From NCBI GenBank assembly GCA_947259645.1, contig CAMYND010000009.1:71241-135240 (forward strand): a DNA stretch of 64,000 nucleotides. Reading direction: 5' to 3'. The stretch comes from Thermodesulfovibrionia bacterium. Its GTDB lineage: Bacteria > Nitrospirota > Thermodesulfovibrionia > UBA6902. The notes beneath the pieces were generated by a model. It was not told the origin of the DNA and made no database searches. It was given only the letters and a program-made list of their open reading frames with translations. Shown piece by piece: positions 35,203 to 43,667 of this stretch; the stretch's first letter is position 1, and every line of letters starts with the position of its first letter. Made by a program: the position numbers and the translations under genes.

Positions 35203-36800
35203 TGTTCAGGCTTCCTCCTGTATGGGGGCCCATCTATAACTGGTATCTCATGAAAATTTTCAACGGGCGGAGGAGAAGAGATCTGCCACTCAAGCGTTGT
35301 TCCTCCCCACACATTGTTATCAGCTGTCTTTCCGGAAAAAAGAGACCTGAGCAAATTAAACACCATGAGCAGAATACCTGCAATGAGAATCCAGGAGCCG
35401 ACAGTTGATATGACGTTGCCCGTGGTGAATTCAGCGGGATAGTCATAATATCTCCGCGGCATCCCCTGCCAGCCCAGCAGAAACTGGGGGAAGTAGAGAA
35501 TATTAAATCCCACGAACATGATCACCCCTGCGACTGTTGCGAGGGTCTCGTTGTACATTTTGCCGCAGATCTTTGGATACCAGTAGTGGAGTGCCGCAAA
35601 AAAAGCAAAGCCTGTCCCTCCAAACATCACATAGTGAAAATGCGAGACGATAAAGTATGTGTCATGTATATGGATGTTTACCGCGACCGACGAGTTGGCC
35701 AGCCCTGTGAGACCTCCAATTGAAAAGAGAAAGATAAAAAAGAGTGCAAACACCATGGGCGGAGCGAGAGATATGGAGCCCTTGTACATGGTTGATATCC
35801 AGTTAAAGACCTTGATTCCGCTTGGAACAGCGACAAAAAAAGTAAAAAACGAAAAGATCATGCGTGCTGTGTCACTCATACCGCTGGTGAACATGTGATG
35901 TCCCCATACTAAATAGCCGACAGCGGCGATAGAGAGTGTGGAGATCACGATCGCCTTATAGCCAAATATTGATTTTCTTGAAAAGACCGGGATGATTTCA
36001 GAAATGACCCCCATGGCAGGCAGAATCATTATATACACAGCAGGATGGGAGTAGATCCAGAAGAGGTGCTGAAACATGATGGGATCTCCGCCCTTTGCGG
36101 GATCGAAAAATCCTATACCGAGGGACCGCTCCAGAATCAGGAGAAGTACTGTTATTGCGAGCACCGGAGTGGCAAGTATCTGGACCCAGGAAGTCGCGTA
36201 AAGTGTCCAGGGGAACAGCGGCATACGCATCCATTTCATTCCGGGCGCCCTCAGCCGGTGAATGGTGGTAACAAAGTTCAGCCCTGTGAGTATGGAAGAA
36301 AATCCGACCACAAATGCGGCCGCGGCAGCAACGGAGATATTCGTTGTCGACTTGATGCTGTAGGGAGGATAAAATGTCCATCCCCCGTCAGGCGGGCCTC
36401 CCGGGAGAAATATTGTAGAGAGTGCAATAACGGCGGCAATAATATAAAGCCACCAGGAAAGCAGGTTAAGACGGGGAAAGGCAACGTCCCGGGCCCCGAT
36501 CATTATGGGGAGGAAAAAGTTTCCGAACGATGCTGTTATCCCCGGGATGATAAAGAAAAATATCATGATTATGCCATGGAGGGTAAAGAGGGAATTATAT
36601 GTTTGAGCGGTAACAATGGTTTGACCGGGGGCGATGAGTTCCAGCCGCATCAGAAACCCAAGGATGACCCCTGACAAAAAAAAGGAGAGAACTGACACCA
36701 GATAGAGGACGCCTATCCGCTTATGATCAGTTGATAAAATCCAGGAGAGTATTCCCTGGTATTTCCCTGTGTTTAAGTAGTTATTGTCCTGTCCACCCAT
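35199..36800 (-). CDS. ctaD: Cytochrome c oxidase subunit I (A2-type heme-copper oxidase)
   Basis: Catalytic subunit that reduces oxygen to water and pumps protons. It has twelve helices. Heme and CuB ligands are visible in LFTLHGIIM, WGHHMFTSG (CuB) and IVSHFHYVMFGG (heme a3 and a). The helix-VI motif reads YSHPAVYIMILP instead of GHPEV. That lacks the glutamate and carries the Tyr-Ser pair that defines A2-type oxidases such as caa3 of Rhodothermus. 533 residues. First gene of the operon; no ribosome binding site lies close to the ATG. Confidence 0.95.
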   Translation of the reverse strand: MGGQDNNYLNTGKYQGILSWILSTDHKRIGVLYLVSVLSFFLSGVILGFLMRLELIAPGQTIVTAQTYNSLFTLHGIIMIFFFIIPGITASFGNFFLPIMIGARDVAFPRLNLLSWWLYIIAAVIALSTIFLPGGPPDGGWTFYPPYSIKSTTNISVAAAAAFVVGFSSILTGLNFVTTIHRLRAPGMKWMRMPLFPWTLYATSWVQILATPVLAITVLLLILERSLGIGFFDPAKGGDPIMFQHLFWIYSHPAVYIMILPAMGVISEIIPVFSRKSIFGYKAIVISTLSIAAVGYLVWGHHMFTSGMSDTARMIFSFFTFFVAVPSGIKVFNWISTMYKGSISLAPPMVFALFFIFLFSIGGLTGLANSSVAVNIHIHDTYFIVSHFHYVMFGGTGFAFFAALHYWYPKICGKMYNETLATVAGVIMFVGFNILYFPQFLLGWQGMPRRYYDYPAEFTTGNVISTVGSWILIAGILLMVFNLLRSLFSGKTADNNVWGGTTLEWQISSPPPVENFHEIPVIDGPPYRRKPEQ

Positions 36801-36945
36801 AATAAATAAAGCCTGCTTTGTTCATGTTAGTGCTTATTTGTATAAAAGTTCAGGAACCTGTTAAGAGAAAACCCAGGCTCATTAAACATAAGATGATTAT
36901 TTTATATCATATTTTACAGGAAATTAACATAACGGCATTTTATTC

Positions 36946-36974
36946 TTGACAAAACATATCAATGTATGTAAATA
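36946..36974 (+). promoter_or_regulatory. Promoter candidate for the polyferredoxin gene
   Basis: TTGACA (36946-36951), a 17-base spacer, then TAAATA (36969-36974). The spacer contains ACATA-TCAATG-TATGT, a small inverted repeat that might be an operator. Confidence 0.4.
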
Positions 36975-37060
36975 TGTTTATATGAATGCTATCAGAGAGT
37001 TGTTGTGCTGTCTTATCTGTTTGGGCGCCTTCAGCTCTTTGTGTGAGAGGAGTGAAGAGA

Positions 37061-37726
37061 ATGTATAAAGAGTTCAGGAAAAAAAGAACGAAGCTTCAGA
37101 AATACACACTGCCGGTGCTGCCGGCGGTAATCATCGGGGGATGGCTCTACCCGCCTTTGGGATTCTCACTGCTGATATGCATGGTGGGAGCGGTTGGAAT
37201 CGCCTTTTATAAAGGACGGGCCTGGTGTGACTGGATGTGCCCCAGGGGGAGCTTTTATGATTATTATCTTGAGAAGCTAAGCAGGAAAGTCTTAATACCG
37301 TCCCTGTTTAAGACAAACTGGTTCCGGGCGCTCATACTTGCTTTTCTCATGACAGCCCTGGGAGTGCAGATCTGGTATGCCTGGGGCAGTGCCAACGGCA
37401 TTGGACTGGCCTTTGTGACTGTCCTGACCGTGACTACAATAATTGGCATCATACTGGGACTTATATATAAGCCGAGGGCCTGGTGTCAGATCTGTCCCAT
37501 GGGCACACTGGGGAGCTGGATTTCCCCGGGGAAACAACCGCTTCATGTAGGCGAGAGCTGCAAAGACTGCGCACTATGCGCGAAGGTCTGTCCCATGCAG
37601 CTGCAGCCCTATGAGGACAAAGCCGGTTACATGACTGACGGAGACTGTATAAAGTGCTCTTCCTGTGTTGCTGCCTGTCCGGTTAAAGCACTTGAATTTG
37701 AAAAAGAATTGAAGACTGCGGCTTAG
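37061..37726 (+). CDS. Membrane polyferredoxin, NapH-like 4Fe-4S protein
   Basis: 221 residues from the ATG at 37061 (GAGGAG eight bases upstream); the open frame extends 25 codons further up without support. Four hydrophobic segments hold the WCDWMCPRG and WCQICPMG CxxxCP motifs. They are followed by two [4Fe-4S] ferredoxin motifs, CKDCALCAKVCP and CIKCSSCVAACP (about 165-210). Such proteins move electrons across or at the membrane. It is divergent from ctaD, so a role in oxidase assembly or copper reduction, as for CcoG-type proteins, is possible but unproven. Confidence 0.85.
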   Translation: MYKEFRKKRTKLQKYTLPVLPAVIIGGWLYPPLGFSLLICMVGAVGIAFYKGRAWCDWMCPRGSFYDYYLEKLSRKVLIPSLFKTNWFRALILAFLMTALGVQIWYAWGSANGIGLAFVTVLTVTTIIGIILGLIYKPRAWCQICPMGTLGSWISPGKQPLHVGESCKDCALCAKVCPMQLQPYEDKAGYMTDGDCIKCSSCVAACPVKALEFEKELKTAA

Positions 37727-37745
37727 CCGTCCAGGTTGCGCGTTC

Positions 37746-37785
37746 AAAAAAAGGGGGATATAGAAAAGTCTATACCCCCCTTTTG
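37746..37785. terminator. Bidirectional intrinsic terminator
   Basis: AAAAAAAGGGGG-A-TATAGA, loop, TCTATA-CCCCCC-TTTT: a long stem with a single A/C mismatch, flanked by an A-run on one side and a T-run on the other. It serves the two convergent genes on either side. Confidence 0.85.
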
Positions 37786-37805
37786 TACATTATTTTGTGT
37801 AACGG

Positions 37806-38147
37806 TTACCCGCAGGATGAACCGCAGCCGGAACCGGATCCGGAACCAGATCCGCATGAAGGAGCTTCCCCTCCTGTCAAAACAAATCCCTGCTTACCAT
37901 CTTCATCAACGAAATGGATTTCCATACCATTCATTTTTTCTGACGTGGCTTTCTCAATGAAAAACTGAACCCCGTTTTTCTCGATGACATCGTCTCCGTC
38001 AGGTGCGTTTTCAACGATATCTATACCGTAAGATGGTCCGCAGCAGCTGCTGCCGGCGGTATAAAACCTGAGTCCCCATCCTGATTTTCCTTCGGCAGTG
38101 AGAATCTCTTTTGTCTTCTCTGCTGCAATATCTGATACTGTTACCAT
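37806..38147 (-). CDS. HesB/IscA-like iron-sulfur protein
   Basis: 113 residues with the A-type carrier fold. The conserved cysteine region reads SSCCGPSYGIDI (about 33-44). The C-terminus (about 98-113) is a Cys/Gly/Ser tail with PSCGSGSG and GCGSSCG, matching the metal-ligand end of the family. GGAGG precedes the ATG. Selenoprotein forms of HesB-like proteins are known, with the variable residue in this cysteine region; here all positions are cysteine codons. Likely role: iron-sulfur cluster handling. Confidence 0.85.
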   Translation of the reverse strand: MVTVSDIAAEKTKEILTAEGKSGWGLRFYTAGSSCCGPSYGIDIVENAPDGDDVIEKNGVQFFIEKATSEKMNGMEIHFVDEDGKQGFVLTGGEAPSCGSGSGSGSGCGSSCG

Positions 38148-38265
38148 TTGAAACCTCCTTGTTAACCTATATTAAAGGTCCTTTTTTTATAGGGTAATGG
38201 AAAAACGCTAAAAAAGCAAATGAGGCTTAATATTAAAGGGTTAAAGGCGTTATTATACAGGCATA

Positions 38266-39603
38266 TCAACAGGCAGGCTCCTGATGAGGAGGTGACTGAA
38301 CAACAATATTCCGATTCTTCCTTTTTGCCTCGTAGAGTGCTGCATCGGCCCTGGCAATAAAGTCCTCTGCCAGAGAAAGGGAATTGTCGAACTGGGATAT
38401 GCCCACACTTATGGAATAGCCGGTAGACTGGCTGTCATTTATCTGAACGTTTTCTTCAGCGACTCTGGAACGCAGTCTTTCCGCTACCTGCATCCCCACT
38501 TCTATGTCAGTGTGTACAAGAATGATGATAAATTCATCGCCTCCGAATCGGCCCGCAATGTCTGAAGCCCTCAGGGTGTCCTTTATGATCATAGAGGTTC
38601 TCTGGAGGATCTGGTCACCGGCTATGTGGCCGTAGGTATCATTTATCAGCTTAAACTTGTCAATGTCAAACATGATCAGTGACAGGGGGTCGCCATACCG
38701 CCGTGCCCTCTCCATTTCCTCGTTAAGCCGTATATCAATGTGCTGTCTGTTTAAGAGGCCTGTTAACCCGTCTGTCCGTGATATGTGCTTCAGCTTCTGT
38801 ATAAGAGTGTCACGCTCAGCCTCTATCGCCTTTCTCTTTGATATGTCCCGGTACAGAGCAAGAATAAACTTTTTTTCACCAAACTCCATCATGGAAGCGC
38901 TTACTTCAACAGGAAAGACTGATCCGTCTTTTCTTTTATGTGATATTTCCATGCGCAGTTTTTCCCCCTCAAGAATCCGCTTAATGCGTTTCAGGGCCTT
39001 TGCAGCATGCTCAGGTGTGTCGAGGTCTGCTATGGAGAGGCGGAGAAATTCCTCTTTCCTGTATCCATGCATCAGGCTTGCCGCTCTGTTGGCAGAGAGT
39101 ATTTTCCCGGTTTGCGGGCCCTCTGCCTGAAGCACAAAAATGGCATCACCTGATTGCTCAAAGAGTGATCGGTACCGCATTTCACTCCGCTGAAGGGCGC
39201 TCTGAATTTTGTTCTGCCCGGTTATGTTTTTATAGGTTTCAATGATATACAGAACTTCGCCCTGCTGATCCAGTATGGGAGATGCTGTAATCTCTACAAA
39301 AACCCTGTTGTACAGACTGTCAAAGTGAGTATGCTTCAGAGTAACCGGTGCCTTTGTCTTCAGCACTTTATCAAGAGGGCAGGGTATGTTCTTTCCTGAA
39401 CAGGGTCTTTTGCGGTTGTGGGTTACTTCGTAACAGATTTTAGATAAGGGATTGGATGTAATTTTAGCGCCCATCTCAACATGCTTCTTGTTTGTGAGAA
39501 TGACCTGGTAGTTACGGTCTAAAATAATCGTGGGGTCTTCTATATGATTTAATACGGCCTGCAGGAGGTTGCGGGACGTTTCCAGGGAATCTGTACTTAA
39601 CAT
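38266..39603 (-). CDS. PAS-PAS-GGDEF diguanylate cyclase
   Basis: Makes cyclic di-GMP. Two PAS sensor domains (about 10-130 and 138-262) precede a GGDEF domain (about 275-440) with an intact RFGGDEF active site and the metal/substrate stretch FDIDKFKLINDTYGH. An RxxD product-inhibition site (RASD) lies five residues before GGDEF. No transmembrane segment is seen, so it senses a cytoplasmic signal. 445 residues. Confidence 0.93.
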   Translation of the reverse strand: MLSTDSLETSRNLLQAVLNHIEDPTIILDRNYQVILTNKKHVEMGAKITSNPLSKICYEVTHNRKRPCSGKNIPCPLDKVLKTKAPVTLKHTHFDSLYNRVFVEITASPILDQQGEVLYIIETYKNITGQNKIQSALQRSEMRYRSLFEQSGDAIFVLQAEGPQTGKILSANRAASLMHGYRKEEFLRLSIADLDTPEHAAKALKRIKRILEGEKLRMEISHKRKDGSVFPVEVSASMMEFGEKKFILALYRDISKRKAIEAERDTLIQKLKHISRTDGLTGLLNRQHIDIRLNEEMERARRYGDPLSLIMFDIDKFKLINDTYGHIAGDQILQRTSMIIKDTLRASDIAGRFGGDEFIIILVHTDIEVGMQVAERLRSRVAEENVQINDSQSTGYSISVGISQFDNSLSLAEDFIARADAALYEAKRKNRNIVVQSPPHQEPAC

Positions 39604-39850
39604 TTATTCATCCTGGGATATCCTGTTCATCATACGCATATCCGTCACTTCATCCAACGCCCCTGGAAGAGGGCTGAGTCCCCACATAAACATCTTACTT
39701 TATATAGTCTATCATGGAGTCTTCAATTGTGCAAAAACCACCGGGACCTGTCCATTATGCCCCTGTCCGCAATCTTGATATCCGTCTCAAAAAATATCAT
39801 GAAAAGGTATACTTACTCATAAAAAGCGAGGTGAAATATCCCACGATAAT

Positions 39851-40330
39851 ATGGACCCGATTTCTGACAGCGTAAAATATATTCATGACCTTTTCAGCAC
39901 AAAGAGACTGACGCTCTCTGCTGCTGAATCATGTACCGGCGGTCTTGTCAGCCACTGCATAACAGACCGTCCCGGTGCCAGTATGTTTTTTAAAGGTGCT
40001 GTTGTTGCATATTCAGCGGAAATGAAAGAGTCTGTGCTTGGCGTCTCCCCGGAAACCATAAGAAAACATGGTGTGGTGAGCCGGGAGACCGCATGTGAAA
40101 TGGCGGAAAGAGTTCGTCTTTTCATGAAAACAGACTGTTCAGTGTCAGCAACAGGCAATCTCGGGCCTGAGGTGCTTGAAAGCAAAGAAAAAGGAGAGGT
40201 ATACATAGCTGCAAGTATGGAGGGCAGGACTATCTCAAAAAAACTCATGCTCACGGGTGACCGCACAAGCAACAAGGAAGAGGCATCCCATGAGGCGTTG
40301 AACCTGATACTGGAACTCTTTAAAGACTAA
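39851..40330 (+). CDS. pncC: Nicotinamide-nucleotide amidase (CinA C-terminal domain)
   Basis: Hydrolyses NMN to nicotinate mononucleotide and ammonia in NAD recycling. This is the stand-alone 159-residue form. The catalytic serine lies in AAESCTGGLV (24-33), with the lysine around GAVVAYSAEMKES (about 48-60). The next gene, ligA, makes NMN as a by-product of NAD-dependent ligation, so the pairing is metabolically sensible. Spacing to ligA is 33 bases. Confidence 0.9.
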   Translation: MDPISDSVKYIHDLFSTKRLTLSAAESCTGGLVSHCITDRPGASMFFKGAVVAYSAEMKESVLGVSPETIRKHGVVSRETACEMAERVRLFMKTDCSVSATGNLGPEVLESKEKGEVYIAASMEGRTISKKLMLTGDRTSNKEEASHEALNLILELFKD

Positions 40331-40363
40331 AAACAAGGGCCAGTACAGGAACGTTAAATCACT

Positions 40364-42388
40364 ATGCCGAAGAGTTCAGACAAAACAAAGCAACAGATTG
40401 AACGGCTTGTCAAAGACCTTAACGATCATTGTTATCAATACCATGTGCTCGATTCTCCTGTGATATCAGACAGTGAGTATGACCTCCTGTACAGAGAGCT
40501 GAAAGATCTTGAAGAACGTTCCGGTTACAGCCCGCCTGATTCCCCGACGCGGCGTATTGGAGCTCCGCCCCTTGAAAAGTTTGAGAAAGTGAACCATACA
40601 ATGCCCATGCTGTCTTTGGGTAATGCTTTTTCCTATGATGAGGTCAGGGAGTTTGAGCAGAGAATTAAACGGTATCTTAAAACTGATGAAAACATCCTTT
40701 ATACTGTTGAGCCGAAATATGACGGGCTAGCCATTGAACTTACCTACAAAAAGGGGCTCCTCCACAGGGCATCGACACGAGGGGACGGCTCTGTCGGCGA
40801 GGACGTCACTGACAATATAAAGACCATTAAAGCCGTTCCCCTGAAAATAGTGGGAGACAGTGTGCCCGAGGTAATTGATATACGCGGTGAAGTATATATT
40901 GACATCAGGGAGTTTGAGGCATTGAACAGGGAGCGGGAGGAGCAGGGCGCCCCTGCCTTTGCAAATCCGAGAAACGCTGCCGCCGGCTCAATACGGCAGC
41001 TTGACTCTTCCATTACAGCGGGCAGAAAGCTGCATCTGGCCTGCTATGGGATTGGCTTTGTTCAGGGTAGTGCATTTAACAGCCAAAGGGAATTTATTCA
41101 GTGGCTGAAAGGAGCCCGTTTTCCAACACCCTCCGGCATGCAGCCGGCAGAGGGAATTGAGAACGTAATCAAAGCGGTACAGAACATTGAAGAGCGCAGA
41201 GATACATATCCTTTTGAGACTGACGGCGCGGTAATTAAGGTTGACAGTTTTGATACCCAGAAAAGGCTTGGCATGAAAACAAGAGAGCCCCGGTGGGCAA
41301 TTGCGTACAAATTCCCTGCCCACAGGGGGGTTACACAAATAAAAAACATTCTTGCCAGCGTGGGGCGAACAGGGACAATTACTCCGGTGGCCCTTCTTGA
41401 ACCGGTCCGGATCGGTGGTGTTACTGTTTCGCGTTCTACCCTGCACAACTGGGATGAACTGGAAAGAAAAGACATTCGCATTGGCGACACGGTTATTGTT
41501 GAGAGGGCCGGTGATGTCATCCCTCATGTTATCGCGGTAAGCAAGGACAAAAGAACCGGGGAGGAGAAAGTTTTTCATCCTCCTGAAAACTGCCCTGTCT
41601 GTGGATCCGCAGTTGAGAAGGGGGAAGGTGAGGTCGCATTCCGGTGTATTGGGCTGAACTGTGCTGCACAGGTTCAGGAGCGTATCAAGCATTATTCCTC
41701 AAGGTCTGCCATGGACATTGAAGGCCTCGGGGAAAAGATCGTTGCTCTTTTATTTTCGGAAAAACTGGTAGGCCACTTTTCGGATATTTACACATTAAAA
41801 AAAGAAGACCTCCTTAACCTTCCGCGGTTTGCTGAGAAGTCAGCTCAAAACCTCATTAACGCGATCGATAAAAGCAAATCAACCACCCTTGCCAGGTTCC
41901 TCTATTCACTGGGAATTATCCATGTTGGAGAGTATGCCGCGAAGCTTCTTGCAAGACATTTTGAGAAACTTGATGATCTGTATAGGGTAAAAGCAGAAAA
42001 GATCATAACGATCAAGCAGATAGGAGAAAAAATCGCTGCATCACTGGAGAAATTTTTTAACGATGAAGAAAATCTGCAGACGTTTGAAACATTGAAGTCA
42101 TTTGGGCTGAACCTGTCAAACCCTGACTTCAAAGGCATGGAAGAGGAAGCACTTCCCTTGGAGGGTATTACCTTTGTAATAACAGGAACAATGCCTGTAG
42201 CGAGAAAGGAAATTGAGGAAGACATTGAACGACTGGGAGGACGCGCCTCAGGGTCTGTTTCAAAAAAAACCGATTACCTTGTGGCCGGTGAATCCCCCGG
42301 CTCTAAACTGGCAAAGGCCAGGGCTCTTGGTGTTAAAACAATATCCTATGATGAGTTGTTAGAGATGCTGAAAATAAGGGCGGGCTAA
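40364..42388 (+). CDS. ligA: NAD-dependent DNA ligase
   Basis: Seals nicks in replication and repair using NAD+. Order of domains: Ia domain (1-70), adenylation domain with catalytic Lys118 in EPKYDGLAIEL, OB fold, four-cysteine zinc finger starting CPVCGS (about 409-433), helix-hairpin-helix region (about 450-575) and C-terminal BRCT (about 590-674). All parts are present at the normal length of 674 residues. Confidence 0.98.
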   Translation: MPKSSDKTKQQIERLVKDLNDHCYQYHVLDSPVISDSEYDLLYRELKDLEERSGYSPPDSPTRRIGAPPLEKFEKVNHTMPMLSLGNAFSYDEVREFEQRIKRYLKTDENILYTVEPKYDGLAIELTYKKGLLHRASTRGDGSVGEDVTDNIKTIKAVPLKIVGDSVPEVIDIRGEVYIDIREFEALNREREEQGAPAFANPRNAAAGSIRQLDSSITAGRKLHLACYGIGFVQGSAFNSQREFIQWLKGARFPTPSGMQPAEGIENVIKAVQNIEERRDTYPFETDGAVIKVDSFDTQKRLGMKTREPRWAIAYKFPAHRGVTQIKNILASVGRTGTITPVALLEPVRIGGVTVSRSTLHNWDELERKDIRIGDTVIVERAGDVIPHVIAVSKDKRTGEEKVFHPPENCPVCGSAVEKGEGEVAFRCIGLNCAAQVQERIKHYSSRSAMDIEGLGEKIVALLFSEKLVGHFSDIYTLKKEDLLNLPRFAEKSAQNLINAIDKSKSTTLARFLYSLGIIHVGEYAAKLLARHFEKLDDLYRVKAEKIITIKQIGEKIAASLEKFFNDEENLQTFETLKSFGLNLSNPDFKGMEEEALPLEGITFVITGTMPVARKEIEEDIERLGGRASGSVSKKTDYLVAGESPGSKLAKARALGVKTISYDELLEMLKIRAG

Positions 42389-42436
42389 AGTAAGAAAAGA
42401 AAATTACCGAAGAAGCATATGAAGAGACATCTTACT

Positions 42437-42473
42437 TCAGTATTTTGACATTGCTATCAGTATTTTGACATTG
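42437..42473 (+). repeat. Two 17-base direct repeats with a 20-base period
   Basis: TCAGTATTTTGACATTG occurs at 42437-42453 and 42457-42473. Each copy contains TTGACA, a -35 consensus. The period is close to two helical turns. The second copy, with TATTTT (42489-42494) 18 bases downstream, could be the promoter of the TPR gene. Confidence 0.65.
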
Positions 42474-42499
42474 TTGAAGCAAAGAGGGTATTTTTATAC

Positions 42500-43066
42500 A
42501 TGGCCGTAGAAAGTTATAAGAAATGGATAGTAAGCGGAATTGTCATTCTTTTTGCACTGATCGTAATATTTGCGGTTATGTCAAGTTCACCCTATAAGCC
42601 GGAAAACAGCGCCCGCACCTCGACCCAGCGGTCTGCTCCTCCTCCCGGCCTCATCCTTGAGTCGAACCTGAACAAGGTTATTCCTCTTGAAGAACTGGAT
42701 GGGGACATGAATGACCCGCAGTCCCTCGCCCTGTTGGGAGATAAATATTTTGAAAACAGTAATTTCCCTCAGGCAATTGAAATATACAAAAAAGTTCTGG
42801 AGCTCAATCCTGATGACATAGACACCTATAATGACCTGGGATTGGCCTACCACTATGTCAGGAAGTCTGATCTTGCAGCGGAAACCCTGAAAAAAGGAAT
42901 AGAAAAAATGCCCACCTTTCAGAGGATACGTCTGAGCCTTGGATTCGTTCTTATGTCAGCTGATAAAAATGAAGAGGCAAAGTTGGTTCTGAAAGAGGCG
43001 GCCGAATTGGAACCGGGGTCTGAGATTGGACAGGAAGCAACCCGCATGTTAGGCCTTATTAAATAG
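42500..43066 (+). CDS. Membrane-anchored TPR protein
   Basis: 188 residues. One N-terminal membrane segment (about 10-27) is followed by a Ser/Pro-rich linker and three TPR-type repeats (about 72-185), for example NFPQAIEIYKKVLELNPDD (about 90-108). The TPR part should be periplasmic and bind protein partners. Specific function unknown. Confidence 0.8.
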   Translation: MAVESYKKWIVSGIVILFALIVIFAVMSSSPYKPENSARTSTQRSAPPPGLILESNLNKVIPLEELDGDMNDPQSLALLGDKYFENSNFPQAIEIYKKVLELNPDDIDTYNDLGLAYHYVRKSDLAAETLKKGIEKMPTFQRIRLSLGFVLMSADKNEEAKLVLKEAAELEPGSEIGQEATRMLGLIK

Positions 43067-43083
43067 CATTTCTGCAGACGAAA

Positions 43084-43215
43084 TTACTCTGCTATATAAA
43101 AGGCATACGAAAAGTATTGATAGTATTCTCCGAGGTAGAGGCTCTGCTCATGGGGCGACGTAATTCCCAACTTTTCAAGCTCAGAAATAATTTCAGATTG
43201 TGAAAGACCTGTCAT
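43084..43215 (-). CDS. Small 43-residue protein
   Basis: Minus-strand frame ATG 43215 to TAA 43084 with GGAGGAG just upstream (AGGAGG five bases from the ATG). The sequence opens MTGLSQSEIISELEKLGIT and ends in an aromatic-rich stretch with YYQYFSYAFYIAE. It is soluble-looking and acidic. I do not recognise it. The strong ribosome site and amphipathic helix argue for a real gene. Confidence 0.5.
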   Translation of the reverse strand: MTGLSQSEIISELEKLGITSPHEQSLYLGEYYQYFSYAFYIAE

Positions 43216-43667
43216 TTTCTCCTCCTGACTTCTTTTAAGCATATCTCATGCCAGAGTCTGTGTCCTTTTCAATGGGAACTTAAGACCTGGTTTCGTCACT
43301 ATCGGCAGACTGTTTAAACAAATGAGCAGAGTTTTTTTAATGATAAAATGAGGAGTTATCTTAAAAGCAGCTGTCCAGGGCTGGTTGAAGCAAAAACCGC
43401 AACAGGGGTATAGGATAAGACGCGTAACCGAGCAGTTTATTCCGGGGGAGAGGGAAAGGCTGGATCGTATTGATTTTGCGACATAATGTGTGAATTATTC
43501 AACAGCATGAGAGGATTCCGGCGATCTGCCCCGACGAGACGATGGTGAATGCCCGTATCTCGCTGCTGCAAACTGAACATACAGTGATAATTGACTTTTG
43601 GCTTTGAAATCTATTATATAAGTAGTTGGCTTTTAACAGTAATTAAAATTATATATGAGGTGCCAAG
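43216..43667. other. Intergenic region upstream of htpG
   Basis: About 450 bases with no supported gene on either strand. The left end holds the ribosome site of the minus-strand small gene, and the right end holds the htpG promoter. No CIRCE element is visible. Confidence 0.5.
43591..43620 (+). promoter_or_regulatory. Promoter candidate for htpG
   Basis: TTGACT (43591-43596) with TATATA (43615-43620) after 18 bases. GAGGTG precedes the htpG ATG at 43668. Confidence 0.5.

Noticed and set aside
36045-36674. 209-codon open frame opposite ctaD
   Set aside because: It is antisense to a conserved oxidase gene, its composition is not protein-like, and it has no ribosome site.
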